DNA of 64,000 nucleotides, from assembly GCA_026874595.1 (NCBI GenBank), contig CM049318.1, forward strand, positions 27,060,956 through 27,124,955, given 5' to 3'. Both the position numbers and the translations under genes were made by a program. The notes under the pieces are model-generated. The model saw only the letters and a program-made list of their open reading frames with translations. It was not told the DNA's origin and ran no database searches. This document shows, in pieces, positions 1 through 10,714 of the stretch; the stretch's first letter is position 1, and every line of letters begins with the position of its first letter. This stretch comes from Sipunculus nudus (lineage: Eukaryota > Annelida > Sipuncula > Golfingiida > Sipunculidae).

Positions 1-149
1 GTTATGATAATTTGGAACCTCAAAGGATAATAGATATAGCTAGGGAACGCAGTTAATAATATCTAATAATTCTTTTTACATTGTTTAATAATACTGTGCT
101 TAGTTTAATGTTTTAATTAGGTGTATAAACATGACAGTTGGTATATCGA

Positions 150-600
150 AATATCATTCAGCTCCGTTTTTTTAGCTCAGCTGACTGAAAGTCATCTGAG
201 TTATTACGATCACTCTTTGTCCGTCGTCCGTTCTGTCGTCCGTCCGTTAACAGGGCACAAATCGTAACCGCTTGACCTGGAATTTTTTAATTTGACATCC
301 AGGGAGATCCATGAAAAGTCTCCTTGGAAACCTGAAATTAAGTCTGTTACCCGTATTATCTGAACTATGGCTCTCTTCTCTGAGCTATGGGTCTCTTAAG
401 TACCCCCAGAATAATAAAACAAGGCCTACAGGCCTAATGCAAACCTGTGCAAAGTTAGGGAGTATGAATGAAGGTTTATTTTTAAGATTTGATATTGATC
501 CTCTTAAGTCCTGCATGTCTACCTTATTTATAATGATTTCAGCAAAATGGACTTTTCGGACCTGCAAGTTTCAGACTAGGACATTTTAAAACTAGAATAT
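150..600 (+). repeat. Dispersed repeat, family R1
   Basis: This module carries GTCCGTCGTCCG, GTTAACAGGGCACAAATCGTAA, a CATCCAGGGAGATCCATGAAAAG segment and a GAAACCTGAAATTA segment (each quoted in part). Diverged relatives occur near 3.6-4.2, 27.8-28.2 and 32.4-33.2 kb. The 92-codon open frame on the plus strand inside it is not conserved in the other copies, so I treat it as chance. The family name is unknown to me; it looks like a non-coding dispersed element of the mollusc type. Confidence 0.6.
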
Positions 601-659
601 GGGTAGTCGACAAGCGACTATGTGTATCCACAGAAATCAAGGTGGGACGGGTGAAGTGA

Positions 660-1720
660 GGCATAGGTTAAGTGGCAAGGGGAATAGAGTGAGGTGTGAT
701 GCATATTAGCATGGATGTCTGCAGAGTAAACGTGGTGGTAGGTGGTGCCACCTGTCATAAAATTGGGAAAATTGTCCAGGATGTATAAACCTGCAAAATT
801 TCAGGTGGATAAGTCAAACCACTGCTGAGATATGTGATTTTATCCCAAGGCAGATGAACAGATGGACGCTGTGCATAAGTGGTTGCAGGTGGCGCCACCA
901 GTTTTGCCTATGATGAAGAGCTATGTGAGATCCATACACAAGCAAAATTTTGACCCAATCAGTCAGTTCCCTAGATATGAGCTTGGATGTCTGCAGAGTA
1001 AACCTGAATGTAGGTGGCACCTCCTGTCATAAAATCAAGAAAGCTGTCCAGGATATATACACATGCAAAATTTCAGGTGGATAAGCCCAACCAATGCAGA
1101 GATATGAGTGTTTTTATCCCAAGGCAGATGAACTGATGGACGCTGTGCAAAAATGGTTGCAGGTGGCGCCACCATTTTCATGTTTTCCCGAGATACGTGG
1201 GTTTATGTGTGGAAACAGACACACAAATGGACGCTGGGCAGAGAGGAAAGGTCAGAGGTCAACCAAAAAAGAGGGCATAGCAGTACACATGTGACCGATC
1301 ATAATTCTGAATTTTAAAAAATTCTGTTCGTCGGAGTTCTCTGGAAACCTATGCGGCGATGGCGGCAGCGTCGCAACTCTGTTTTGGCGGATAAAATGAT
1401 TGTAGCTGGCACCACTAGTCTTATATACAACGAAGAGATATATACATATTCCCAATGTCAGACTGATATGTCAAACCCCTTCTGTGAAATAAGCAGTGAC
1501 ATACACTGTGCAAAAATTTTTGTAGGAAGCGCCACCAGTCTTGTACACTATAAAGCTACCCAATATGTATATACATGCCCAATTTTAGGCTGATGTATCA
1601 AATTACTCAGTAGAAATAAGCAGGCGCATACTCTGCAAAAGTCAATGTAGGTGGCACCACCTCTCTTGTAAATGAGAATACCATCAAAGACACATAGACA
1701 GGTCAAAATATCATTCCAAT
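660..1720. repeat. Diverged tandem repeat, period about 272 bp
   Basis: GATGTCTGCAGAGTAAAC recurs at 714 and 986, followed in both copies by the same order of blocks: a GGTGGTGCCACC-like block, TGCAAAATTTCAGGTGGATAAG, a TTTTATCCCAAGGCAGATGAAC-like block and GGTTGCAGGTGGCGCCACCA. More decayed units follow to about 1,720. The repeated 12-bp palindrome GGTGGCGCCACC is the best-conserved piece. No gene is seen here. Confidence 0.65.
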
Positions 1721-1820
1721 ACATCAAACTTACCCAGAGTTTGATGCACTGGGCTGACAAGGCTTAGGTGGGTAAGGCAGTTGCCCCTGAGTGACCTGTG
1801 AAAAATTGCTGCTCAAGCTA

Positions 1821-1913
1821 CTGCACTGAGTGAACTCTTGACCTGCACCTGGCTAGACTGAGTGAACTTTTGACCTGTACCTGGCTGCACTGAGTGAACT
1901 CTTGACCTGTTGC
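1821..1913. repeat. Short tandem repeat, 32-bp period, about 2.9 copies
   Basis: CTGCACTGAGTGAACTCTTG starts at 1821, recurs with changes at 1853 and again at 1885. Each unit ends in a GACCTGCACCTGG-like tail. Confidence 0.75.
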
Positions 1914-2599
1914 ATAATCTGACACGTTGGCAGTCTGCAAAGCTATAAATAGATTCAGGCTGAACTTTGGTGCCAAAAATGATGCAGTGAGCAGCCTGCC
2001 AAAGCTGTAAATAGAGCTGACATCATCTTGGCTAATGGCCAACATCAGAGCACTGGCAATCTGCCAATGGTAAACTAAGTGCTGCCATCTGAACACAAAA
2101 GTGGTCTCTACTTGAAATAACTCTGAAAATTTATTTTCCCAATTCAAAATACTTTTCAGCTGACTTTTTATAAAAAAAAAGAAATCAGGAATATATGTAA
2201 AATCATTACGGATGCATACTGAATGCAAATTTTAAATACAGATATATATCATTGATGACAAATTCTTGAACTAAGTCTAGTAGGGATACCAATAATTTAT
2301 AATTCACGTACAGTTGTCTTTATATAGCCACAGAGAGCTGAATATCCATGATTGTAACATTGCCTGGTATGATGAATAACTTAAATCATAAATAATTTTT
2401 TTTTTAACTTTTAAAAAAACTTTCTTGTCAATATTAACCAAAGATAACCTGAAATCTAAATGTCTAGTGGCATGATGCAAGAGATGCTGATAAACTGTTG
2501 GATGGATGTAACAGCATCACACAGCTAACATATATGGTAAAATGACTCGATTCAATCTCCATAATTCAGCCAAAAATCATTCATGTGGAACCATTAATG

Positions 2600-3560
2600 A
2601 CAATTATTATAAGAATTATTTTAGGAATTATTTTTGTAAAATATTTGTCAAGCTGGCTTCAGTGGCATCAGTCGAAAAACGTTTCGCAGGTTTATAACTC
2701 ATATAGGACGATAGAGCGACTTGGCTAGTTTAGTTCCCGTAACTCAGCCAAAAAGCACTGAACCAAAATCATTTGAACAAACTTGAAATATCAACATCTA
2801 AGAATAATTAATGTGTGAGATTTAAGAATTTGGCCCAGTGGTTTTTGAGAAGAAGATCTTTGTAGCCACTGAGCTAAAATGGGTTGTTACGGCATATCAC
2901 TAAATTCAGCTTCCCATAACTGAGCCAAAAGTCACTGAAAAGCGACCATTTGAAAAAAACTTCAGAAAGCACTACCCTAAGATCATTTCTGTGCGATATT
3001 AAACATTTTGGCCATATGGTTTCAGAAAAGAAATTTTTTGTTGCCCTCAGTGTGATACAGGCACTGATACACCCTGTACAAGAAAGGCCGATGCAGGTTG
3101 CGCCACCAATACCTCAATTTCAGATATGACCTATGTGACCAACATTGGCATAAAATTTGGTGATGAAAGCTACAGCCGTTTCTGAGATTAAAATTTTAAT
3201 ATGCTTTTTTGAAGGTTAACAAAGTCCAACCTCCTGTAACTCTGCCAAAAATCTCCGAACTGGAACCAGTCGAACAAACTCGAGTAAGATTGTTCCAGGG
3301 ATCATTTCTGTGAAATATTGGACAATTTGGCTGGACATTTTCGGAGAAGATTTTAAAAGATTTTTTTAGCTTTTTCCCTATTTAATCTAAGAAAATGCAG
3401 TTAAAAAAACAAAACAAAATCCGATATAGTTTTTTGGATGACTGATTATTTGCAAAAAATTGGGTGATGCTAGCTCCTGCCGTTTTTTAGATAGCTTTTG
3501 TTAACGTACAGACGACGCACGACAGACGACGCACGACGGACGACGCCGCACCATCGCATG
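2600..3560. repeat. Diverged dispersed repeat with GACGACGCACGAC tail
   Basis: Three loosely related segments describe the same motif order: CTCAGCCAAAAAGCACTGA, then an ATTTGAACAAACTTGA-like block, then TTTGGCC followed by GAGAAGAAGAT. The stretch ends in a run of GACGACGCACGAC motifs at about 3,505-3,555, followed by CATGAGCTATTAGGTTCGC. No coding frame of note is present. Confidence 0.5.
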
Positions 3561-3579
3561 AGCTATTAGGTTCGCTAAA

Positions 3580-4190
3580 AATTTATAAAATAGCTCAAGT
3601 ATCTGAATAACTACTGCATTGATCATTATGATTCTTTGCATAAATATTGATCATAGAGTGTTCCATCATTTCCTTTAACCTAGTTTCGCCACCTGTACTT
3701 TTTCCGATTTTTACGATTTTTTTTCTCCATTTCTGAGACCTTCAAAGAAGCTGTCATCTGTTAACAGTGCAAAAATCATAACCAGTGGACCTGGGATCTT
3801 CTAACGTTCGATCAAGGGATGTCCTTGAAAAGTTTCTGTGGAAACCTGAAATTTGGTCTCTGTTACACATATTTTTTTAGCTATGGGTCTCATTACCCCC
3901 CCCCCCCCCCGAATAATAAAAAATTTGACACAAAAGCTCAATTATCTGAATAGTTAGTGCATTGATCACCATGATCCTTGGCATGAATATTGATCATATA
4001 GTGTTCCGTCAGTTTTTGTAAGCTGGTGGTGCCATCTGTATTTTTTTTCAAATTTTTACGATTTTTTCTCTATTTTTGAGACCTTCAAAGAAGCCGTCAT
4101 CTGTTAACAGGGCAAAATCATAACCAGTGGAACTGGGATTTTCTAACTTTACATCAAGGGAGGTCCATGAAAAGACTCTGATATAAATAT
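3580..4190 (+). repeat. Two tandem copies of dispersed repeat R1
   Basis: TTTTTGAGACCTTCAAAGAAG-type blocks occur near 3,735 and 4,073, each followed by CATCTGTTAACAG. Units start near 3,580 and 3,930 and are separated by a C-run at about 3,898-3,910. They resemble the R1 copies at 150-600 and 32.4-33.2 kb. Confidence 0.6.
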
Positions 4191-4739
4191 ATTGAAAAAT
4201 TATGAAAAGACGGTTTAATTAGGAATACACGTCTTGAAAAACCCGAGAAAATCAATTTTAAAAATACGCGTGGCACATATTAGAATTAATTGTACGTGAC
4301 CAATAGGTCCATTGCCTTTTGTGCAGCTGATGAGCACAAGTTGCCTGATTTGTGTCACGTAACTGATAACATTTTTTTTGAAAGCACCACATAAGAAAAT
4401 AGAAAAAGAAATTCAAAAAGTCCAAAAGAGTCTTAGGATCTAAATAACAAAGCTGTTTGGTTATCCAAATGTTGCATGGTGATGGGGATATGGAGTTAAC
4501 GGGAATGTGGATATAAATTTCAATATGTAGGTGGAAATTATATATGATTGTACTTATGATGACTGTTGTGAATCACGTGATTTCATCAAAATCTCAATTT
4601 AATTTCTTAGAACACTGTTTGACTGAATTCACTCATACCTAAATTATGTTGCACCAAAAATTATACAGGCGACCACTTAAATAGCCCACTTAGACCCTCC
4701 TGACCTGAATAACATTATAAACATGCGTAAGGTAACCAA

Positions 4740-5610
4740 AAAAGACTATCGGGCCCTAGAGTATATCCGGGCAACCCGGGGCTCCCGGGCGGCCGGGCCC
4801 TCTTGGACTCTCCCGGGTCAACCCTTATATAGACCCTGTTCAAACATAACTTAAATATAAAACAAAAGTCTCCTCATAGGCCTATTTCCAGTGTTTATTG
4901 GGCCTTAATTAAGACACTTTCACCAGGCCGGGTCCCCTTTGAGAGCCCCCCCCCCCTCTAACTCGCAGCGATCAGTCTGGATAAAAAGCAGAATAAACCT
5001 TAAAAACAAATTAATTTTATTCCATATTTTATGTATTTAGGTCCAACTTCCCCAGAAAACTATGACCGGCCCGAGCCCCTTTGAACGGCCCCGCATGATT
5101 AAAGTCATTTATAAAGATGCACACAAACAAACAAAAATTTGCCATTAAAAGTAATTTTTAGACTGATAAATCCTTTTCCCTCCCAAGGCCACCTCACATC
5201 CTCCCGATTGAAACCATGTAACATACAAACAAATGAAACATACATAGTCCCCGGGCCCGATACAACTCCTTGGTGGCCCGGACCCCACAGACCACCCTGA
5301 TTCAAAACATGTATAAGTTATTTAAAAAAAGTCTTCCTTATTTTCAGTTAAAAGCCCTTTATTGGTCAATATATTCACTACAGAGTCCCCTTAAACAACT
5401 TGTCCCACTTTATGAACACGTATATTTACTTGTCCCACTTTATGAACACGTAAAAAATATAATGTTCATGCATCAATAGGGTCCTGTGAAAATCTGGTCG
5501 GCCAGGCCCTTTCTTTTTTTATGCCTTTTTTGAAATTTTTCGCCAGGCCGGGCCCCTCCCCCTGGGCCCCGGTACGGCTGCCCCCCCCCCCCCCCCCCGG
5601 AGGCAAGGTC
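4740..5610. repeat. GC-rich repeat cluster, no gene seen
   Basis: This is an island of GGGCCC, CCCGGG and GGCCGGGCC motifs in AT-rich surroundings, recurring at about 4,750-4,830, 4,925-4,940, 5,060-5,090, 5,250-5,290 and 5,500-5,600, with C-runs near 4,948 and 5,581. A 29-bp segment (CTTGTCCCACTTTATGAACACG and flanks) is duplicated in tandem at about 5,399 and 5,429. The short ORFs overlapping it have no recognisable domain. Confidence 0.5.
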
Positions 5611-6494
5611 TTATATCTCGTCGGCTGACGGCCCTGTCAGTGTGACACTAAATAAACCTGGCACAAAAACCGAGCACTGCTTTCGCGTTGGCTCTCCATG
5701 ATACTTCCAAGTCTTCGTGTTTGCGTTAGTGGGAGGAGCGATCCCCACAAAGGCCCCAGCGCGATATGATGGGTAGGCTACCGGTTTAATACACTTTCAC
5801 AGCCCTAACTTGCAGTTGTGCTCTTATCTGATACGAAATGTTGACAACTTTTTGTTGACTACCCACTTTGTCAGACCCGCCCTTCCCTATAACGTCTCCT
5901 AAGGTTTGTCAGAATCTCACTGATCGACGGGTCGACATCAAAGCAATCGTCGACGTTGTAGCCTATGCTATTCCAGTATTGTTAAAAGAAGTAATAATTT
6001 TATTTTTTATTCAAATTGATCATGATTTTAAAAGTAGAGTTTAAGAATCCTATAATATTTTTTTTTTAAATAATATAATTCAAATTTATTATTATACCTT
6101 TTCTGAAACATCCCAACTAGCTAACCACGTGTTGTTGCTCAGTCGTATCATATTACCCTAAGGCTCATTTAGATTAAATCGTGTTTTCAAAATAAAAAAA
6201 AAAATATTTGTCATCCTGTTCGTTAGAATTGAATGTGTTTGGTCAAGCCTTATCCAATTTTTACTACTCCAGATACCACGGCAGAGGCACACTTCGATTT
6301 TTAGAATGATGTACAACATATTATTTGAAAATATCAAAACTTCTTTAATTTTTCTTTTTTAATTTTTTAATTGTTACTTCTGTGCGCGATTCCCTACGGC
6401 ATAGTTAAGCAAACTTCAAATAGCTGTCATCTACGGCTTAGCGGCACTAACCAAGCACAGCTTAAAGTTTGTTAAAATTTTAAAATTTTAATTT

Positions 6495-7030
6495 TTTGTT
6501 TCAGCGTGTCTGCTTAACTTTCTACGGCTTAGCGCCAATAACCAAGCAAACCGTGACTCAGCTGCTTTCCAAGGCTATCACATGCCACCTTCCTTGTTGT
6601 GACACACCTCGCTGTTTTTTGAAAGATTAAAGATTTAAAATTTTATTTTTCTTTAATATTTCCACTTTTTGCTCTGAATTTTGGACGACCTTTGTGATCT
6701 GACCCACCTGACTGACGATGCATTTGTTATTGAATGCACTTGATGACCGGCACCTTCACAGGTAGAACCCTTACTTGAGATTTTTAACTAAATATAGCCT
6801 AACTATGTCATCACTGAACCAATCACACCATTTTATTCCTAACAATAATTTAAACATGGTAACCTGATTCAAATTCTCGTGCACAATATAGTTTAAGTGT
6901 AATTTATTGAATGAATATTATTTTCAGTTTTAGTTCATGTTTCAGCGTGTCTATACAATTAAAACTGTCACAACTATCTTCCCAGGCTATCACGTGCCAC
7001 CTTCCGTTTATCACACCTCGCCCTTTGTGA
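6495..7030. repeat. Imperfect direct repeats about 430 bp apart
   Basis: GTTTCAGCGTGTCT occurs at about 6,500 and 6,940. The block GGCTATCACATGCCACCTTCC, one base different in its second copy, occurs at about 6,574 and 6,986, followed by CACACCTCGC in both. This suggests an old local duplication. Nothing coding is seen between 5.6 and 7.9 kb. Confidence 0.5.
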
Positions 7031-7639
7031 ATTATTATAGATATTAACAAATGAAATTTTGTTACAAGTAAACTACTCAGGCATTTATAAACACCCTATT
7101 ATAATGGTATAAAATAAATAAAGGAATTTACTGTGGTGTGTCATACGTTCTCTGGCTATAATTGGTGTGGGTTGGGTTTGAGAAGATATTTCGTTGTGTA
7201 GATATGAACGGACTGCACTAAAAATTTTTCTGTGTTGGCCAGGGGATAAAAGGATACACATATAAACATATATTATATATATACGATATTATAAGTAATT
7301 AAATATAGATAAAAATAACCCCAAAATATCTTTTTATAGTATTTTATTATAGATTATAATAGAAAATAACAATGCTTTCATTTGGTATTCCAAATTACGC
7401 CACTTGCATCGTCAGCATTGATAAATATTGGCGGGCATTCTGAAAAAAAATTAATTATGTAAGATGTGACATTTTCCCATTTACATAAATTTTCTAATTT
7501 TTTAATCTTAAGGATTGAATTTAATTTAATATAAGTATGAATATGTTGATGGTCTAAATATACGATTTAAGTGATAAACATATACTATACAATATAAAAT
7601 AAGGACTTTGTTATTGTATATGTTAAATAACATGTTGCA

Positions 7640-7652
7640 TGTTATATATATT

Positions 7653-7685
<33 letters not shown>

Positions 7686-7994
7686 TTACACTGTTTATTA
7701 ACAACCCTTTTGTACATTTTCTAATTCCGGACACCTATCCGGTTTTGCATGCCCGCCGAAGATAGAGAATCTCTTTTCTTGGGTGCTGAAATAGGCCATA
7801 TGTGATTAATTCCGCTACTTATATGCAATAATCACCACAAATTTTGTATACAAAATATACCCGCTTTGTAATTTAGAAAAAAAATAAAATTGGATAATAT
7901 TTCAACGATGACTGCTTACTAGACACGTAATATAAATTGATAAGAACAAAAATGGATTCATTCTCTCTCTCTCTCTCATATATATATATATTTA

Positions 7995-8040
<46 letters not shown>
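7640..8040. repeat. TA and CT microsatellites
   Basis: A (TA)n run lies at about 7,645-7,680. A (CT)n run followed by long (TA)n lies at about 7,965-8,040. The (CT)n(TA)n pair reappears at 33,303-33,370 in the duplicated copy of this region. Confidence 0.85.
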
Positions 8041-8042
<2 letters not shown>

Positions 8043-8110
8043 TTATCACATAATGTATTTCGAGATATGTACTGCCAAATATCTATAGGGTGCCGCGCCG
8101 CAACACTTAC

Positions 8111-8144
8111 CATTTATCACGACACCCTTTAATGTTAACAGTCG
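8111..8144 (-). other. Candidate small exon or short terminal ORF
   Basis: On the minus strand a strong donor (ATG|GTAAGTGTT) ends a short open stretch reading RLLTLKGVVIN. The orthologous stretch near 33.4 kb keeps the donor and differs by a synonymous ACA/ACG change. Read through the donor, both copies stay open to the same stop codon. The upstream acceptor (CTGTCTGTCTGTGAG) is weak and the length, 34 nt, is not a multiple of three, so this is tentative. Confidence 0.25.
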
Positions 8145-8499
8145 CTCACAGACAGACAGTGATATATATGTAAATTAAAACCGGGTGTTTTCGTGTGAAT
8201 TTAAAAATTAAAGATAGGTTTGCAATCGTTTGCCATTATTTGACAGATTAATACTCATCCACTTTATACCCTGCTCTGTTTTCATAAACGAAAAAAAAAT
8301 TAAAAGCAGACTGATTTTACAATAAGAATATAACTAAATATATTTTGCCCAACATGTAGTGATAACACCCGTAATCAGAAATTCCAGCATGTAACACTAT
8401 ATTATATATATATATAAATATATATATAAATATTTATTAATATATATATTCATATATAAATTTAAGTAACCAGGTCTGAAAACAAATAACTATTATTAC

Positions 8500-8544
8500 C
8501 GGTGCATCATCTCTTCGTTTTCCTCTGCTGCATACGCTCCTCAC
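8500..8544 (-). CDS. 45-nt phase-0 microexon, VRSVCSRGKRRDDAP
   Basis: The minus strand reads GTTTACAG, then 45 nt, then donor GTAATA. Only one frame is open: phase 0, coding VRSVCSRGKRRDDAP, a basic peptide with one cysteine. The duplicated copy at 33,837-33,881 encodes the same peptide apart from the first residue (M) and has a synonymous CGA/AGA change. It is downstream (minus-strand sense) of the 60-nt exon array and shares its reading phase. Function unknown. The exon call rests on splice signals, length and conservation between copies. Confidence 0.55.
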
Positions 8545-8649
8545 CTGTAAACATAGACAACAAGTTAAAGTAGATATATATATATATTGGCAGGCGGTGC
8601 CCTATAGTGATCACCGTGTCAGTCCATACTTCCGTACTTCCGTCCTTCC

Positions 8650-9665
8650 GTCAGTGACACTTTCTTTCGCACGCAATAACTCAACAACAATAACATACCG
8701 CAGCTTTCCCAAATCACAGGGATGATTGGTATCTATGAGGGCTCTAGACCTATTTAATTACAGACTTGTCGGAATTCCAATATGGACGCCACAGCCAAAT
8801 CCCTTTTTTCTTTCGCGCATAATAACTCAACAAAAACCGACTGCAGCTTTCCCATATTCGCAGGGATGTTTGTTACCTATAAGGGCTCCAGACCTGTTAA
8901 ACAACAAACATGTCTGAATTCCAATATGGCCGCCACAGCCTGTTCGCTGAATAACTTTCACGCGCGATAACTCAGCAACAACAACCTATTGCAGCTTTCC
9001 CAAATTCACAGGGATAATTGGTACCTATTAGGGCTCCAGACCTATTGAATTACAGATCTGTCGGAATTCCAATATGGCCGCAACAGCCCGATCGCTGATT
9101 TTCATTCGCGCATTATAACTCAACAAAAAACCTTCTGCAGCTTTCCCATACTCGCAGGGATGTTAGTTACCTATAAGGGCCCAAGACCTATTGAATTCAA
9201 GATCTGTCGAAATTGCAATATGGCCGCAACAGCCTGATCGCTGATTTTCTTTCGCGCATAATAACTCAACAAAAACCTACTGCAGCTTTCCCATATTCGC
9301 AGGGATGGTTGTTACCTATAAGGGCTCCAGACCTGTTAAATAACAGACATGTCTGAATTCCAATATGGCCGCCACAGCCGAATCCCTAATATATTTCGCG
9401 CACGATAACTCAAAACAACATGCTTCAGCTTTCCCAAACTTATAGGGATATTTGGTACATGTGACGGCTCCAGACCTATTGAATTACAGACCTATTGGAA
9501 TTCCAATTTGGCCGCCACGGTCTGATCGTTGATTCACTTTTGCACGCAATAACTCAACAACAACCTACTGCAGCTTTCCCAATTTCACTTGGATCTTTGA
9601 TGCCTATGAGGGCTCTACACCTATAGAATTACAGACTTGCTCAAAATCAAATATGGCCAACAGAC
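8650..9665. repeat. 146-bp satellite, seven units
   Basis: The motif ATAACTCAAC recurs at about 8,673, 8,819, 8,966, 9,112, 9,258, 9,404 and 9,547, a period of about 146 bp. Each unit then carries CAGCTTTCCC, CACAGGGAT, ACCTATAAGGGCTC, AGACCTGTTAAAT and AATATGGCCGCCACAG-like blocks. The duplicated block at 34.0 kb has only five units, so copy number changed after duplication. The small plus-strand ORFs here are by-products of the repeat. Confidence 0.85.
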
Positions 9666-10000
9666 TACATTTAGTGATTATCTATTGTACATATTATTTC
9701 AGACATATATCTTCTTTAATATCATTTGATCCAGTAGGATTTTTGCGCTCATGCATATGGATAAAACCTGTTTCTGTTTGTCATATTTTTCAAATTTAAC
9801 TTAATTTTTCACCCCTATGTAAACTAGTCCATCACTAGCAGAAACGCGGGGCCCTCTGATGACCACTGTCCGACAACATCTAATTTCATATAATATTGTC
9901 ATAATAATCATCAATAAATAGACAAATGTATGTGTCTAAAATAATAAGCGTTCATAATAACAGGAGGTTGTTAGTTTAATAGCATCATTTATTCCACCTC

Positions 10001-10055
10001 TTACGATAAGACCTTCCCGTCAACATCATAATCATCAATATCATCAACGTGGGCC
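10001..10055 (-). pseudogene. Candidate terminal exon, damaged acceptor
   Basis: This is the counterpart of the exon at 35,088-35,141, which reads AHVDDIDDYDFDGKVLS then TAA. Here the coding text is AHVDDIDDYDVDGKVLS and the stop is kept, with an AATAAA at 9,988-9,993 eight bases past it. A substitution changes TTTAAAAG|GCC to TTTAAAG|GGCC, which moves the AG one base and would shift the frame into an early stop. A retrotransposon has inserted only 81 bp upstream of it (minus-strand sense). Confidence 0.4.
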
Positions 10056-10130
10056 CTTTAAAGAGAAGAAACTCTTTAGCAAGAATTTTTAATTTTTTGT
10101 AGGAAGAATTTACTCCGCTAAAAACAAGTT

Positions 10131-10135
10131 GTGAG
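10131..10135. other. Target-site duplication (left), GTGAG
   Basis: Five bases GTGAG directly precede the left LTR and are repeated directly after the right LTR at 15,471-15,475. The empty paralogous site at about 35,219 reads ACAAGTTGTAAAGTTTTGCC (AAAG in place of GTGAG context), confirming that the element was inserted here. Confidence 0.85.
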
Positions 10136-10328
10136 TGTTTGTCGGATGTTTTCCCAGGCACGCGACACAATCGCTCCTAAACGAGGAGGCTAACAGTTAA
10201 CACGTTTAATGGCTGCCATGTTCGTCACACACACATGATACACGTAATTGCCACAAGGGGGCGCAACAATAACTGGTAACATAATACTCCCGTAGCCCGC
10301 ATTAATAGTAAACATACGTCCCGTAACA
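10136..10328 (-). repeat. 3' LTR (193 bp)
   Basis: In element orientation it begins TGTTACGGGACG and ends ACATCCGACAAACA. It appears identical to the other LTR over all 193 bp. Confidence 0.95.
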
Positions 10329-10339
10329 TCTCCCTTGTT
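10329..10339 (-). other. Polypurine tract
   Basis: On the element strand AACAAGGGAGA directly abuts the TG of the 3' LTR, the usual position for the plus-strand primer of reverse transcription. Confidence 0.8.
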
Positions 10340-10714
10340 AAAGTTAAACATCATAAGCAATATATCACATACAAATATCTCCATCAGTTATCACCTCACA
10401 TTATTCCATTACAGTTACAGTCTTTGTTTGTTCACTAACCATCACGATACTTAATATTTCACATTTTCAATCCATAAATTATTTTCTTCAGTTGACATCC
10501 ATGGTTTATATGTATTACTCCTTTGACATTCTTTTTGCATGTATTTAGCATTTACTTGCCAATAAAGGTTTTAAACAGTTTTGTTTTCTCTTTGTCCATT
10601 CATATTTGTGTGCAAGTGTGTGCATATTTAACACATTACTGTCCACAATATATCATTATTCTCATTTTAACTATCACTGTTTATCTTGTCAAAACTTAAA
10701 TTAATAATGTTACA

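Noticed and set aside
8650-9665. A CRISPR-like array
   Set aside because: Units are 146-bp imperfect repeats with no repeat/spacer structure, in a eukaryotic genome.
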